Shown one piece after another: positions 15,512 through 24,103 of a stretch of 64,000 bases of DNA. The notes below the pieces were generated by a model. The model was given only the letters and a program-made list of their open reading frames with translations, was not told where the DNA came from and searched no databases. This DNA comes from Bacterioplanoides sp965219715 (GTDB lineage Bacteria; Pseudomonadota; Gammaproteobacteria; Pseudomonadales; Oceanobacteraceae): assembly GCF_965219715.1 (NCBI RefSeq), contig NZ_OZ244785.1, forward strand, positions 3,782,001 through 3,846,000, given 5' to 3'. The position numbers were made by a program, and so were the translations under genes. Position 1 is the stretch's first letter. Every line of letters starts with the position of its first letter.

Positions 15512-16300
15512 ATGCAGGCAATTCTTTTTGATGTCGATGGTGTGATTTATCAGCAGGGCAAAGCAATCGACGGCGCAGTTGAAACACTGCAATGGGTGCG
15601 TGAGCAGCATATCCCTCACTTATTTGTGACTAACACAACGTCAATGTCGCGCCAGCAGATCGGGGCACGGTTAACCAGTCTGGGCATACATTGCACTCCC
15701 GACCAGATTCATACCCCGGCAGCGGCAGCCAGAGACTGGATTGCTGCACACCCGGGTAAAAAAATGACCTTGTTTGTTCCGGATGCCATTCGCCACGAAT
15801 TTGATGATGTTGCCAGTTTTGATGACCACAAAGCGGATGGTGTCATCATTGGTGATATGAGTGCTAACTGGAATTACTTCACGCTGAATCATGCTTTCCG
15901 GGTGTTGATGAAGTCTCCGGAAACGGTGCTGGTGGCACTGGGGATGTCACGTTATTACGGCAATGGTGAAGATTTACAGCTGGATACCGGGCCCTTTATC
16001 AAAGCGCTGGAGTATGCCAGTGGTAAATCGGCATTAGTAATGGGAAAACCGGCCTCGGCTTTTTTCCAGCAGGCTCTGCAAAAAATGGGCGTGAGTGCCG
16101 CGGACACCTTGTTATTGGGTGATGATCTGATGACTGATGTTATGGCGGCAAAAAACTGTGGTATTCATGGCTGTCTGGTACGAACCGGTAAATATCGCCA
16201 GCAGGATGAACAAGGCGTCATTAAGGCGGAATACGTTATCAACTCGATCAAAGACCTGCCACAACTCTGGCGAGAAGGGCAGTTAGCAAAAGTCAGTTAA
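15512..16300 (+). CDS. HAD superfamily (subclass IIA) phosphatase
   Basis: 262 residues from the ATG at 15512; GGGGTGATGGTT precedes it, and an ATG at 15503 is the alternative. HAD motif I is ILFDVDGVIY with catalytic DxD, motif II is FVTNTTS, and motif IV is LLLGDDLMTDVMAAK. The IIA cap (about residues 80-180) is the large alpha/beta type found in NagD and LHPP-like enzymes. GKPASAFFQQAL is the standard IIA lysine motif. The likely reaction is hydrolysis of a small phosphomonoester or phospho-imidazole; substrate unknown. Its 3' end overlaps the convergent cytochrome gene by 4 nt. Confidence 0.9.
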   Translation: MQAILFDVDGVIYQQGKAIDGAVETLQWVREQHIPHLFVTNTTSMSRQQIGARLTSLGIHCTPDQIHTPAAAARDWIAAHPGKKMTLFVPDAIRHEFDDVASFDDHKADGVIIGDMSANWNYFTLNHAFRVLMKSPETVLVALGMSRYYGNGEDLQLDTGPFIKALEYASGKSALVMGKPASAFFQQALQKMGVSAADTLLLGDDLMTDVMAAKNCGIHGCLVRTGKYRQQDEQGVIKAEYVINSIKDLPQLWREGQLAKVS

Positions 16301-16806
16301 ACCATTTTGCGTAACACCGGCACACCAGCGAGCTGGTGTTTTACCACAGCGGCCAGGTGCGCCAGCACCAACAGAGTCAGAGCAATGTTGGAACAACGGT
16401 GAAACCAGAAGAAAAACTGCGTCAGATTTCCTTTTTCCAGCAATGCCGGGAATTCAGCGATACCAAAAAATGGCATCGGCCGCTCCATCATTAATACACC
16501 GCTGATCAGCACACAAATCACTGCCAGATAAATTAACTGATGACCACGATGCGCCAGTTGTTGTTGCTGTGGTGATAGGTTTTTTGTTTCAGGTTTTTCT
16601 GAGTGCCAGGCAATCAGCATGCGTAGCGTAAAAAAGGGAATAAACACTAATGTGGTGGCAACATTGGTATCTGCAATCCAATGATGGGTTGCGTCGCTGA
16701 CGTCGAACAGGGCCAGATAAAAGCCGCTGGCAATTGCCCACAAAATAACCACAGCGGAAAGCCAGTGCAGGCTGCGCCAAATCAGTGAGTAACGTTGGAT
16801 ATTCAT
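16297..16806 (-). CDS. cytochrome b561-type membrane protein
   Basis: 169 residues from MNIQRYS. Four hydrophobic segments (about 15-35, 50-66, 88-106, 140-160). Histidines lie in RSLHWLSA on helix 1, HRGHQLIYL on helix 3, and HRCSNIALTLLVLAHLAAVVKH on helix 4, the spacing used for two b haems in bacterial b561 proteins. The family passes electrons from the quinol pool to periplasmic acceptors or oxygen/superoxide. It is monocistronic, with its stop overlapping that of the HAD gene. Confidence 0.85.
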   Translation of the reverse strand: MNIQRYSLIWRSLHWLSAVVILWAIASGFYLALFDVSDATHHWIADTNVATTLVFIPFFTLRMLIAWHSEKPETKNLSPQQQQLAHRGHQLIYLAVICVLISGVLMMERPMPFFGIAEFPALLEKGNLTQFFFWFHRCSNIALTLLVLAHLAAVVKHQLAGVPVLRKMV

Positions 16807-16965
16807 AAAGCGTTGGTTATGCATCAGGAGTGTTGTTAAAAACGTTAATGTTAATGAGATTCTTTATTGTTTGCTCTGATCTGGGTCAGGGTAATAGCAG
16901 GAGTTTGCGATTTAATGAAATGCTGGTGACGATCGGAGGTGGTGCTGAGTGTGTGAATAAAAAAA

Positions 16966-16997
16966 GGTGCCGACTCCGTTCCCAGAGAGCCGACACC
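16966..16997 (-). terminator. rho-independent terminator of the SnoaL-like gene
   Basis: Stem GGTGTCGGCTC/GAGTCGGCACC on the - strand, followed by T7. It begins 28 nt after the stop at 17025. Confidence 0.85.
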
Positions 16998-17024
16998 AAA
17001 AGGGAAGAACAGGTTAGTGGTTAA

Positions 17025-17513
17025 TCAGAACTCCAGAACCGATTCCATCTCGGTAATTTTCAATTGGCCATCTACTTGTTTTAAAACAAACAAATCGGTT
17101 TGTTTGGATGTGCCCTGATAGCCTTCGATCTCGTAGCTCACGGTTTGAATAGCTTCCACCAGAATTTCATCTTTGTCTTCGTTGACGCTGGTAATTTCTT
17201 CTTTGGCGGTCAGCTCTTTATAGCTGGCCATCATCTCGGAAGATTTTCGGATCGTCTCTTCATCCAGGTACTTATCCAGCTCGGCTACCGTGGTGGAAAC
17301 TTCATCATCCGGGTGGCCAGCTCCGTATTTCCAGGTGATGTCGATTTTCGCTTCGGGTTGGAATAGCGGTAACAGTTCGGCGTATTCCAGGGCATTGGAA
17401 TGCTGGTAATACGCCAGCACCAGATCTTTTGCCTTGGCACTATCAGCAGCGAAACTTCCAGCAGACAGGCTCAAAAACAGAGCCGCGTTCATCAGCTTTT
17501 TAAATACGGACAT
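17025..17513 (-). CDS. periplasmic NTF2/SnoaL-like protein, unknown function
   Basis: 162 residues from the ATG at 17513, where GAGGTTGTT gives a good ribosome site; longer in-frame starts add non-signal sequence. The signal peptide MSVFKKLMNAALFLSLSAGSFA is cleaved before ADSAK. The mature part begins with an NTF2-like helix (VLAYYQHSNALEYAELLPLFQPEAKIDI) and contains alternating beta strands. No catalytic residue can be assigned. It is monocistronic with its own terminator. Confidence 0.75.
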   Translation of the reverse strand: MSVFKKLMNAALFLSLSAGSFAADSAKAKDLVLAYYQHSNALEYAELLPLFQPEAKIDITWKYGAGHPDDEVSTTVAELDKYLDEETIRKSSEMMASYKELTAKEEITSVNEDKDEILVEAIQTVSYEIEGYQGTSKQTDLFVLKQVDGQLKITEMESVLEF

Positions 17514-17634
17514 AACAACCTCACAGCGTTTTAGGCAGCGAGCAGAATAGTTGCTCACTGCGGGAAACAGATGTGGGCAGATTACAGAGAAAGGTTGGGA
17601 GTGACGTGTCCGTAATTGCGGACTTAATAAAAAA

Positions 17635-18111
17635 TCACAGTGCGACGATATTGGCGAACTGTGCGCGGGTGAGTTTCGCCAGATCCTGTGGCGTTAGTTC
17701 GATTTCCAGTCCACGCTTACCTGCACTGACATTGATGGTGGTTTGATTCCCGGCACTGCTGTCGATGACCGTTGGCAGCGCTTTCTTTTGCCCAATCGGG
17801 CTGATACCACCAACGATATAGCCAGTGGTTCGTTCGGCGACTTTTGGATCGGCCATTTCAGCTTTTTTCGCGCCGACGGCCTTGGCGATTGCTTTCAGGC
17901 TGAGCTGATGGCTGACCGGAATGACCGCAACTGCGAGCGGGCTCTTGTGGCCTGTCAGACTAACTAACAAGGTTTTAAACACCTGGGCCGGATCCAGCCC
18001 AAGTGCTTCCGCTGCTTCTTCACCATACGATTCGCTGTTGGGATCGTGTTGGTATTCATGCAATGTAAAGCCGACTTTGGCTTTTTTCGCGGCGTTAATT
18101 GCAGGCGTCAT
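17635..18111 (-). CDS. ybaK: Cys-tRNA(Pro)/Cys-tRNA(Cys) deacylase YbaK
   Basis: 158 residues, the usual length. TPAINAAKKAKVGFTLHEY at the start, SYGEEAAEALGLDPAQVFKTLL, the catalytic-site lysine region AVIPVSHQLSLKAIAKAVGAKKAEMAD, and GYIVGGISPIGQKK match YbaK/EbsC. The enzyme hydrolyses mischarged Cys-tRNA(Pro) after ProRS in trans. It is separated by 3 nt from the DUF1653 gene upstream, in one apparent operon 19044-17635. Confidence 0.95.
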   Translation of the reverse strand: MTPAINAAKKAKVGFTLHEYQHDPNSESYGEEAAEALGLDPAQVFKTLLVSLTGHKSPLAVAVIPVSHQLSLKAIAKAVGAKKAEMADPKVAERTTGYIVGGISPIGQKKALPTVIDSSAGNQTTINVSAGKRGLEIELTPQDLAKLTRAQFANIVAL

Positions 18112-18114
18112 AAA

Positions 18115-18357
18115 TCAGCTGTCGGCCTCAATCAGTTCAAAGCGTGGTTTGATTTCACCGTTTATTTCGATGGTTTCAACAAACATAGAATATGGACGAA
18201 CCCAACTGCTGAAATCGCCGTACAGCATTTTATACAGCACCAGGGTTTCTTCCGTTTCTGAGTGTTTAACCAGACCAATCACCTGATATTCCATACCTTT
18301 GTAATGGCGGTAGCGACCGGCAACGATGCTGGCTGGTGCAGTATTTGACTGAGACAT
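18115..18357 (-). CDS. DUF1653 protein
   Basis: 80 residues. The core GRYRHYKGMEYQVIGLVKHSETEETLVLYKMLYG followed by WVRPYSMF is the DUF1653 signature, a small all-beta domain found across bacteria, sometimes fused to NUDIX or YbaK-like enzymes. It lies between the SIMPL and ybaK genes with 0-3 nt gaps, so translation is likely coupled. No function is established. Confidence 0.9.
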   Translation of the reverse strand: MSQSNTAPASIVAGRYRHYKGMEYQVIGLVKHSETEETLVLYKMLYGDFSSWVRPYSMFVETIEINGEIKPRFELIEADS

Positions 18358-19044
18358 TTATTTTAACTCGTAGCGGATAACAACAGAGGCTTCGATGGTT
18401 TGTTTCTGAATCAGCATTGGCGCGGGTTCAGCATCCATCGACATCTTTTCCATGCGCGCCATGGCGTAAACCGGCTGAGGAGAGTGCGCGCCTTGCTCCT
18501 GAATCGATAATACTTCACCAAGAGTGTTATCACTGGCTTTGGCCATGATAGCGGCCTTTTTACGTGCAGCTTCAACAGCGTTAGCAAAGGCCTGATTCTG
18601 CAGTGCCTGACGATCATTAAATTTCAGTTGGCTGCCATGAATGCGCACTGCACTGATATTCAGCAACTGATGGCTCAGCTCAGCGTAGGCTTCTTTATCG
18701 CGTAATGTGATGGTGACGTTGCGGTTAACCTGTTCGCCGCGATATTCACGGTTATTGTTGCGCCACTCGTATTGCGGATGATTGCTGATGTGTGCCGCAT
18801 CAATATCTTTTTCGGCGATGTTCAGAGACTTAGTGGTTTTCAGCAATTTTTTCATGGCGCTGTCGACCCGTTTTTTAGCGGCCTTCAGGTCACTGGCGGT
18901 TGCTTCAATACTCAGATTAAGCTGCAGATAATCTGGCAGGGCACTGATGCTGCCGTTACCGGTAACCTGAATAAAGCGATGATCGTCGTCAGCCAGACTG
19001 ACACTGCTGAACAGCAGGGCGAAACACACAATAAAATAACGCAT
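18358..19044 (-). CDS. SIMPL domain (DUF541) periplasmic protein
   Basis: 228 residues. Signal peptide MRYFIVCFALLFSSVSLA, then IQVTGNGSISALPDYLQLNLSIE, the standard opening strand of SIMPL proteins such as BP26 and YggE. The C-terminal half has a duplicated strand-helix pattern ending in ASVVIRYELK. Homologues form ring- or channel-like oligomers in the envelope and have been linked to oxidative stress tolerance. It is the first gene of the SIMPL-DUF1653-ybaK cluster. Confidence 0.9.
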   Translation of the reverse strand: MRYFIVCFALLFSSVSLADDDHRFIQVTGNGSISALPDYLQLNLSIEATASDLKAAKKRVDSAMKKLLKTTKSLNIAEKDIDAAHISNHPQYEWRNNNREYRGEQVNRNVTITLRDKEAYAELSHQLLNISAVRIHGSQLKFNDRQALQNQAFANAVEAARKKAAIMAKASDNTLGEVLSIQEQGAHSPQPVYAMARMEKMSMDAEPAPMLIQKQTIEASVVIRYELK

Positions 19045-19121
19045 ACACTTTCCTGTCAGATCTTTTTTAATGCTTTATGAAAGCCTGATGTGAAAATCAG
19101 GTGATTGAAAACAAGCAAATT

Positions 19122-19430
19122 TTATTTGCTGTTTTGCTGCTCAAATTTAGCCAGCTGTTCCGGGGTTGCCGCTTGCTGATGTTTTTCTTTCCACTCGCTG
19201 TAAGGCATTCCGTACACCCGTTCGCGCGCCTGGTCGTAGTCAACTTCAACATTTTCCTGCTCAGCTGCTGCTTTGTACCACTTCGCTAAACAATTACGGC
19301 AGAAGCCAGCCAGATTCATCAGGTCGATATTTTGTGCATCTTTGCGCTCGTCCAGATGTTGCAGTAAACGGCGAAACGTAGCGGCTTCGATGGCTTGTTG
19401 CTGTTCAGGTGTGAGGTTCTCAATGCTCAT
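19122..19430 (-). CDS. DUF1244 protein
   Basis: 102 residues from MSIENLTPEQQ at 19430; the longer in-frame start at 19463 lacks support. The conserved core AATFRRLLQHLDERKDAQNIDLMNLAGFCRNCLAKWY and YGMPYSEWKEKHQ is diagnostic of DUF1244, a small helical family in proteobacteria. The FCRNC pair of cysteines is conserved in the family and could bind a metal or be redox active. No function is known. It is monocistronic. Confidence 0.9.
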   Translation of the reverse strand: MSIENLTPEQQQAIEAATFRRLLQHLDERKDAQNIDLMNLAGFCRNCLAKWYKAAAEQENVEVDYDQARERVYGMPYSEWKEKHQQAATPEQLAKFEQQNSK

Positions 19431-19562
19431 TGCAGTTTCCAGTATCGTTGTAACTGCTGCCACTATATAAAAAACGACTGCACAGGTCAGTCATAATGCG
19501 TAAAGACGGCGAAAACCTGTGATGTATCAGTATTCCGCTGTGATTCGTATGTACGAAAAAAA

Positions 19563-19589
19563 GCGCCCGCACTGAACTCAGTGGGGCGC
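19563..19589 (-). terminator. rho-independent terminator of the cupredoxin-like gene
   Basis: Stem GCGCCCCACTGAG/CAGTGCGGGCGC (one bulge) followed on the - strand by T7. It lies 31 nt downstream of the stop at 19620. Confidence 0.8.
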
Positions 19590-19619
19590 AAAGGAAGGAA
19601 TATGAAATAGCAGACTGAA

Positions 19620-20006
19620 TTACTTAATTACATCCAGGTCATACCAAGGTGTTGGGTTAATCGGGCAGCGGTAGCGTACGCCTTCTTTACCGATGGTAAC
19701 GCGGGAAATACGCTTCTCACCTGGTTCCAGCGGGAACATATCCAGGTTGCTCTTGGTCTCAAGATCCTGAATCTGGAAACCAACCAGCTTGTCCGACTTG
19801 TTAGTGATGACGAATTCGTACTCACCGGCTTTTAAGCCTGCAACGGTTTCATGGGCGGCGAAGTAACCATTGTATTCATCCAGATTAATTACAGTCACAC
19901 CGTCATCGCGGGTGATTGGAGTGCCAGCAATAGCCTGAGTCAGAGTAATGGTGGCTAATACAACAACAGCGAACAGTTGGCGCAGTGTAGTCAGTGGGTT
20001 TTTCAT
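19620..20006 (-). CDS. periplasmic cupredoxin-like fold protein, no visible copper ligands
   Basis: 128 residues from ATG 20006, with AGGAGCTTAACC upstream as ribosome site. The signal peptide ends near TQAIA/GTP. The mature part reads as a Greek-key beta protein: GLKAGEYEFVITNKSDKLVGFQIQD, EPGEKRISRVTI, GVRYRCPINPTPWYDLDV. The order of strands resembles EfeO/plastocyanin-type cupredoxins, but the His-Cys-His-Met set is absent, with only one Cys in YRCPINP. It is divergent from the AraC gene at 20113, a likely regulator. Confidence 0.65.
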   Translation of the reverse strand: MKNPLTTLRQLFAVVVLATITLTQAIAGTPITRDDGVTVINLDEYNGYFAAHETVAGLKAGEYEFVITNKSDKLVGFQIQDLETKSNLDMFPLEPGEKRISRVTIGKEGVRYRCPINPTPWYDLDVIK

Positions 20007-20112
20007 GGTTAAGCTCCTGTGCTTAGTAGATAAACAATCTGGTTGTGACCAGCTGATGTACACAATATAGTGGGATATATTTGGATTAATAATGCTCAGG
20101 AGTGCGTAAAAT

Positions 20113-21033
20113 ATGTCTGATAGTCCAAATGTTTGGTTGGGTGAACCAGATGCACTCAGCGCCTTGCTAATGGGGCTACAGCTTCATGGCGAGGTATACG
20201 TCAGTGGACGCTTTTGTGGTGCCTGGGCCGTCGATACATCCGGGGAGCGTCATATTCCTTTTCATCTGATCAGTTCCGGACGTGCCTGGTTACATATTGA
20301 GGGCTGTGAACCCCGGGTACTGAATGCTGGCGATATGGTGCTGTTTCCCCGCGATCAGCAGCATATTATTTCTCACAGTGAGCTGCCGCCTAAGTCAGAG
20401 TTAGTGAATGCTGGGTTTGATGAGACGCAGGCGGTCACCACCGAAATGATTTGTGGTTACTTCGACTTCAGCAACAAAGCTGCCTGGCCATTGTTAGACA
20501 GCCTGGATGATGTGGTGATACTGGATCTGAGTGACCAGAGCCCTCAGCCTATGTTACGGGCATTGATTGAATTTATTGTGGCGGAATTAAAGAAGCGGCC
20601 ACCGGGTTTTATGGCAGTGGTGAATCAGCTGGCGTATTTACTGTTTGTACAGGTGATTCGCCAACAGATCGACTCGGGCAAATTAAAAGAGGGTTTACTG
20701 GCCGCTTTGTTTGATCCGAAGATCAGTAAAGCGTTGGCAGCGATTCACAATCAGCCCCAGCAAAGCTGGACTTTGGTAACGCTTGCCCAGCAGGCTGGGA
20801 TGGGTCGCTCATCGTTTGCAGCGTATTTTCAGAAAATGGTGGGCATGCCGGCCATGCGCTATCTCAGTCAGTGGCGTATGCGTGAGGCAACAACGCTGTT
20901 GAAGCACAGTCAGCGGTCGATGCTGGATATTGCCGAGCAATGTGGTTACGAATCGGAAGCGGCCTTTCGTAAGGCCTATAAACAAGTCACCGGGGAAACC
21001 CCCGGTGCTGTCAGAAAAGCGGCTCAGAGCTGA
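20113..21033 (+). CDS. AraC family transcriptional regulator with cupin N-terminal domain
   Basis: 306 residues. The N-terminal cupin (about 1-115) includes GRAWLHIEGCEPRVLNAGDMVLFPRDQQHII. The C-terminal two-HTH AraC domain (about 205-300) includes WTLVTLAQQAGMGRSSFAAYFQKMVGMPAMRYLSQWRM and ALDIAEQCGYESEAAFRKAYKQVTGETPG-type residues (here MLDIAEQCGYESEAAF). The layout matches the cupin_6/AraC class that regulates oxidoreductases and efflux. It is divergent from the periplasmic cupredoxin-like gene. Confidence 0.93.
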   Translation: MSDSPNVWLGEPDALSALLMGLQLHGEVYVSGRFCGAWAVDTSGERHIPFHLISSGRAWLHIEGCEPRVLNAGDMVLFPRDQQHIISHSELPPKSELVNAGFDETQAVTTEMICGYFDFSNKAAWPLLDSLDDVVILDLSDQSPQPMLRALIEFIVAELKKRPPGFMAVVNQLAYLLFVQVIRQQIDSGKLKEGLLAALFDPKISKALAAIHNQPQQSWTLVTLAQQAGMGRSSFAAYFQKMVGMPAMRYLSQWRMREATTLLKHSQRSMLDIAEQCGYESEAAFRKAYKQVTGETPGAVRKAAQS

Positions 21034-21050
21034 GCCGCTGTATAAAGGCG

Positions 21051-22922
21051 TTACACAACAAACTGGTTGAGCAGGCGTTCGTGTTCTCGAACCTCGCCAA
21101 CCTGATGCTCCATTGAGCTGGCGGCGTTAGCGGCACTTTCTTTCACCTGCTGCGACAGGCTGCTGATGTTTGAGGTGTTACGGTTCATTTCTTCGGCAAC
21201 CAGGCTTTGTTCTTCCGCAGCGCTGGCAATCTGCAGATTCATATCCGTGATCTTACGAATACTCTCACGCACTTCAGCGTTGGTTTGATTGGCCATTTCC
21301 ACTCGTTCAACGGTGTCGTTGGTGGTGTTTTTGCTTTGATCCATCACACTTACCACTGCGGCAACTCCACCCTGCAGTTTCTCGATTTTGTCGCGAATTT
21401 CAGAAGTAGAATCCTGAGTTCGGGCGGCAAGACTACGAACTTCATCGGCTACTACCGCAAAACCCCGACCTGACTCACCCGCACGGGCAGCCTCAATCGC
21501 GGCGTTCAAAGCCAGCAGGTTGGTTTGTCCGGCAATTTCATTAATAACACCAAGAATGGATTCGATACTTGCGGTGTCCTGTTCCAGTTCCTGAACCTTA
21601 TCTACGGCTTGCTCGATTTGTTCCGATAGATTCGCGATGGAGTCTACGGTATGGCTCACGGCTTCAACCCCACGACCAACAGCATCGTCCGCCGTTTGTA
21701 CCGCTTCTGCAGCACTTTGAGCATTTGAAGCAACTTCTGATGCGGTTGATGCCATTTCGGTCATTGCCGTCGCCAGATGTTCAACCTCTTCGCTTTGTTG
21801 GGTCATTGCCGATGCAGAACTGGCTGCACCTGCAGCAACACGGGCGGTGCTGTCGTTAATGTTGTCGCCAATTTCTTTCACCCGCCGGATCATATCCTGC
21901 AGTTTTTCGGCGAAGATATTAAAGTTCTTCGCCAGACTGGCAAACTCGACATCAGAGTTGGTTTTCAGGCGACGGGTTAAATCGCCCTCACCAGTCGCTA
22001 CATCACGCATAGCATCGTTTAATTCACGCAGCGGCTGCATTAATTTATTAATAATGCCTCCGAGAACAACAATAGCGAGAGCGATGGCGATTAACGAATA
22101 AATGATTGCGTCGTTACGCAGGCTGTAGATCGATGCGTGAACAATATCGTCATTAAGAGCGACGCCAAGGTGCCAACCCAGACCGTCTAATGAATTGAAT
22201 TGAACCCAGGTTTTTTTGCCATTCAGTTCAATTGCAACAGGCTCGGAACTGGCTGTATTCAGCTGGCTACCAAATACTTCCGACATAGGTTTGCCATTAT
22301 ATTTGGCCTCAGGGTGAGCAATAAAATCACCATCGGCACTGACAATAAAGGCATAACCGGCACCGAATAAATTGGCGCGGTTACTGATCTCTGCCAGACC
22401 TTTAAGGCTAACGTCAGTAAAAATAGCGCCGTAGAAACGTCCGCTTTCGTAAACCGGCATGGCGGTGGATATCAGAATCTCTCCGGTTGCCGCGTCAGCG
22501 TAAGGAGCAGTGAATAACAGTTTTCCCTGGCTTTTGGCTTCCTGATACCACATACGTTTACGCGGGTCGTAATTGGATGGGCTCCAGTTCGGATCATTAC
22601 CAATAAAAGAGCCGTCGGATTCACGTCCTAAGCCTGCTAACAAAAAGTGTTTTTTAATAATCGGCTGGCTGAACACTTCACGAAAATGTTCGTCACTGAA
22701 GTTGCTACCCAATTGGGATACAGAATAAGCGGTAAGATCCGCTTTAGTTGCCATAACTTCCTGAATATTCATCGACATCGCAGTAACAATTTCATCCACG
22801 CTGTCACTGACTTGCTTGTCAATTTGTTGTTTTACATTAAAATATTGATTTAATGATAAAGTTATTAAAGAAATTGCCAGAATTACACTGGATGTAATGA
22901 CAATTTTATGGGCAAACTTCAT
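21051..22922 (-). CDS. methyl-accepting chemotaxis protein with dCache_1 sensor
   Basis: 623 residues from MKFAHKIVI at 22922. TM1 about 5-27, a periplasmic double-Cache domain about 30-270, TM2 about 277-298, HAMP about 300-350, and a signalling hairpin with tip EIAGQTNLLALNAAIEAARAGE. The sensor has YDPRKR-M-WY followed about 15 residues later by YAD. This fits the published amino-acid-binding dCache_1AA pattern (Y-x4-R-x-WY...Y-x-D), so an amino acid ligand is plausible. There is no C-terminal CheR-binding pentapeptide (it ends LLNQFVV). No che genes are adjacent. Confidence 0.95.
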   Translation of the reverse strand: MKFAHKIVITSSVILAISLITLSLNQYFNVKQQIDKQVSDSVDEIVTAMSMNIQEVMATKADLTAYSVSQLGSNFSDEHFREVFSQPIIKKHFLLAGLGRESDGSFIGNDPNWSPSNYDPRKRMWYQEAKSQGKLLFTAPYADAATGEILISTAMPVYESGRFYGAIFTDVSLKGLAEISNRANLFGAGYAFIVSADGDFIAHPEAKYNGKPMSEVFGSQLNTASSEPVAIELNGKKTWVQFNSLDGLGWHLGVALNDDIVHASIYSLRNDAIIYSLIAIALAIVVLGGIINKLMQPLRELNDAMRDVATGEGDLTRRLKTNSDVEFASLAKNFNIFAEKLQDMIRRVKEIGDNINDSTARVAAGAASSASAMTQQSEEVEHLATAMTEMASTASEVASNAQSAAEAVQTADDAVGRGVEAVSHTVDSIANLSEQIEQAVDKVQELEQDTASIESILGVINEIAGQTNLLALNAAIEAARAGESGRGFAVVADEVRSLAARTQDSTSEIRDKIEKLQGGVAAVVSVMDQSKNTTNDTVERVEMANQTNAEVRESIRKITDMNLQIASAAEEQSLVAEEMNRNTSNISSLSQQVKESAANAASSMEHQVGEVREHERLLNQFVV

Positions 22923-23088
22923 GGCTTCCCCCATCAGGATTTTGGCCGTTAATAGTTCATTGCAGTATAGGTGTAGATTTCACCTTTTCTCGGAAAGACA
23001 GTAGTAAATTAGCTTCTAAATGAGCAAAATAGCTTTTTTATAATTTTCGATTATTTCCACTATTTTTATTATATTTTAAAGATTGGCA

Positions 23089-23559
23089 ATGCTAACTAAA
23101 GTACCAAAATCATCTCACCCTTCCTCTGAAATAACCTCAGAAAATATAGTGTTAATAAATGGTGGCAATAACACTGACAGCAGCATAATTGTGTACGAAC
23201 AGGCACGTGATTTTCTTTCTGCTCCGCGCTGTTTTGCTGTAATTGAATTTCAGTTGCAAACTCACGGTGCCATTGAGCTGGATTCAGACAATGAGTACGA
23301 ACGTATCGAATACGATGAGATGGGACGGATGACTGAGGTGGGTGTGTTCGTAATGAATGATGCCGAAGGGTTTTCAGCAGAAGAAGATGAGTGGCAAGAG
23401 GATGTGCAGAGCGAAGGTCAGCATGTGCTGATCAGTCTGGCTAATCAGCGAATCGAGATGCTGGTGGACTCGATTCACATCGCGGGCAGTTATGTTGCCC
23501 GCAGTGCCCGCGAAGCGCTGGTCGCGTTTCTGGATAATCAGGACTCTGCTGACCCCTGA
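23089..23559 (+). CDS. acidic hypothetical protein
   Basis: 156 residues from ATG 23089 (TTG at 23083 is possible). The middle is very acidic (DSDNEYERIEYDEMGR, SAEEDEWQEDVQSEG). ANQRIEMLVDSIHIAGSYVARSAREALVAFLDN at the end looks helical. No family is recognised. The 3' end overlaps the convergent parvulin gene by 22 nt. The 5' region 22935-23088 is AT-rich and could hold divergent promoters for this gene and the chemoreceptor. Confidence 0.6.
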   Translation: MLTKVPKSSHPSSEITSENIVLINGGNNTDSSIIVYEQARDFLSAPRCFAVIEFQLQTHGAIELDSDNEYERIEYDEMGRMTEVGVFVMNDAEGFSAEEDEWQEDVQSEGQHVLISLANQRIEMLVDSIHIAGSYVARSAREALVAFLDNQDSADP

Positions 23560-23939
23560 TTGTCCAGCGTTTGGCTGTTTTCTTCACCTGAGAACTCACC
23601 TTCTTCATTAGAGAACTCATCAGCGCCATCATCTGTAATCACCTGACGCTCCAGTTTACTGACGGGCTTAAGAATATGCAGACCAAACTGAGTCCTTGCC
23701 GGTTTGGTGTAAGGCGTTCCTCCGTCCCAGGCGCTGAGCGCTTTAACAATGCCGGTCGGCAACGTATCCAGGTTGTGGTAACCAGCAAACCCTTCATTAT
23801 TAGCAGATGGGCAGGCAGAGTATTCTTTCGCCAGATCGGCAAAGTCAGCACCCAGTTCCAGCTCTTTAACGATATCGTCTGCCAGTAGTGGGCTTTTAAG
23901 AAGAATGTGGTGCAGAGCAACAGTGGTGTTGGAAGTCAT
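23538..23939 (-). CDS. parvulin-type peptidyl-prolyl isomerase with acidic tail
   Basis: 133 residues. The PpiC/rotamase core (about 8-95) shows ALHHILLKS, LGADFADLAKEYSACPSA, EGFAGYHNLDTLPTGIVKAL, and TQFGLHILKP. The usual GDLG...GQM motifs are modified (NNEGFAGYHN), but the His residues in HHILLK and GLHIL are retained. A 35-residue acidic extension (DDGADEFSNEEGEFSGEE) follows, not typical of PpiC. There is no signal peptide, so it is cytoplasmic. The gene is convergent with the acidic hypothetical gene. Confidence 0.85.
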   Translation of the reverse strand: MTSNTTVALHHILLKSPLLADDIVKELELGADFADLAKEYSACPSANNEGFAGYHNLDTLPTGIVKALSAWDGGTPYTKPARTQFGLHILKPVSKLERQVITDDGADEFSNEEGEFSGEENSQTLDNQGSAES

Positions 23940-24007
23940 AAGCTTTTTAAATTGACAGAATTACTAAAAGCTTAGCAGAAGATTGTATTCACGCTTTCTA
24001 TATGGAC

Positions 24008-24087
24008 TTACTTTTAGCCGCCGCATCAGAGGCACATCCCTGTGCCTTTGATGCTACCGCAACATCCTGTTGCTGCTTTAAAAGTAA
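24008..24087 (-). repeat. structured multi-hairpin element A, copy 2 (GGA apical loops)
   Basis: Reads on the - strand. A perfect 9-bp outer stem (TTACTTTTA/TAAAAGTAA) encloses GCAAC-AGGAT-GTTGC (24060-24074) and a long stem GCATCA...TGATGC capped by AGGCACA-GGGA-TGTGCCT (24023-24054). Compared with copy 1 (1449-1535), the loop bases and the joining segments GCGGTAG and GGYGGCT are kept. The stem bases change in a compensatory way (GCGAC/GTCGC to GCAAC/GTTGC). It starts 16 nt after the stop of the PqiA-like gene, in the sense orientation. Confidence 0.75.
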
Positions 24088-24103
24088 ATTCATACAGATC
24101 GCG

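Noticed and set aside
16830..17024. 64-codon + strand frame between the cytochrome b561 and SnoaL-like genes
   Set aside because: It runs through the terminator hairpin at 16966-16997 and ends at the neighbouring gene; no ribosome site or recognisable product.
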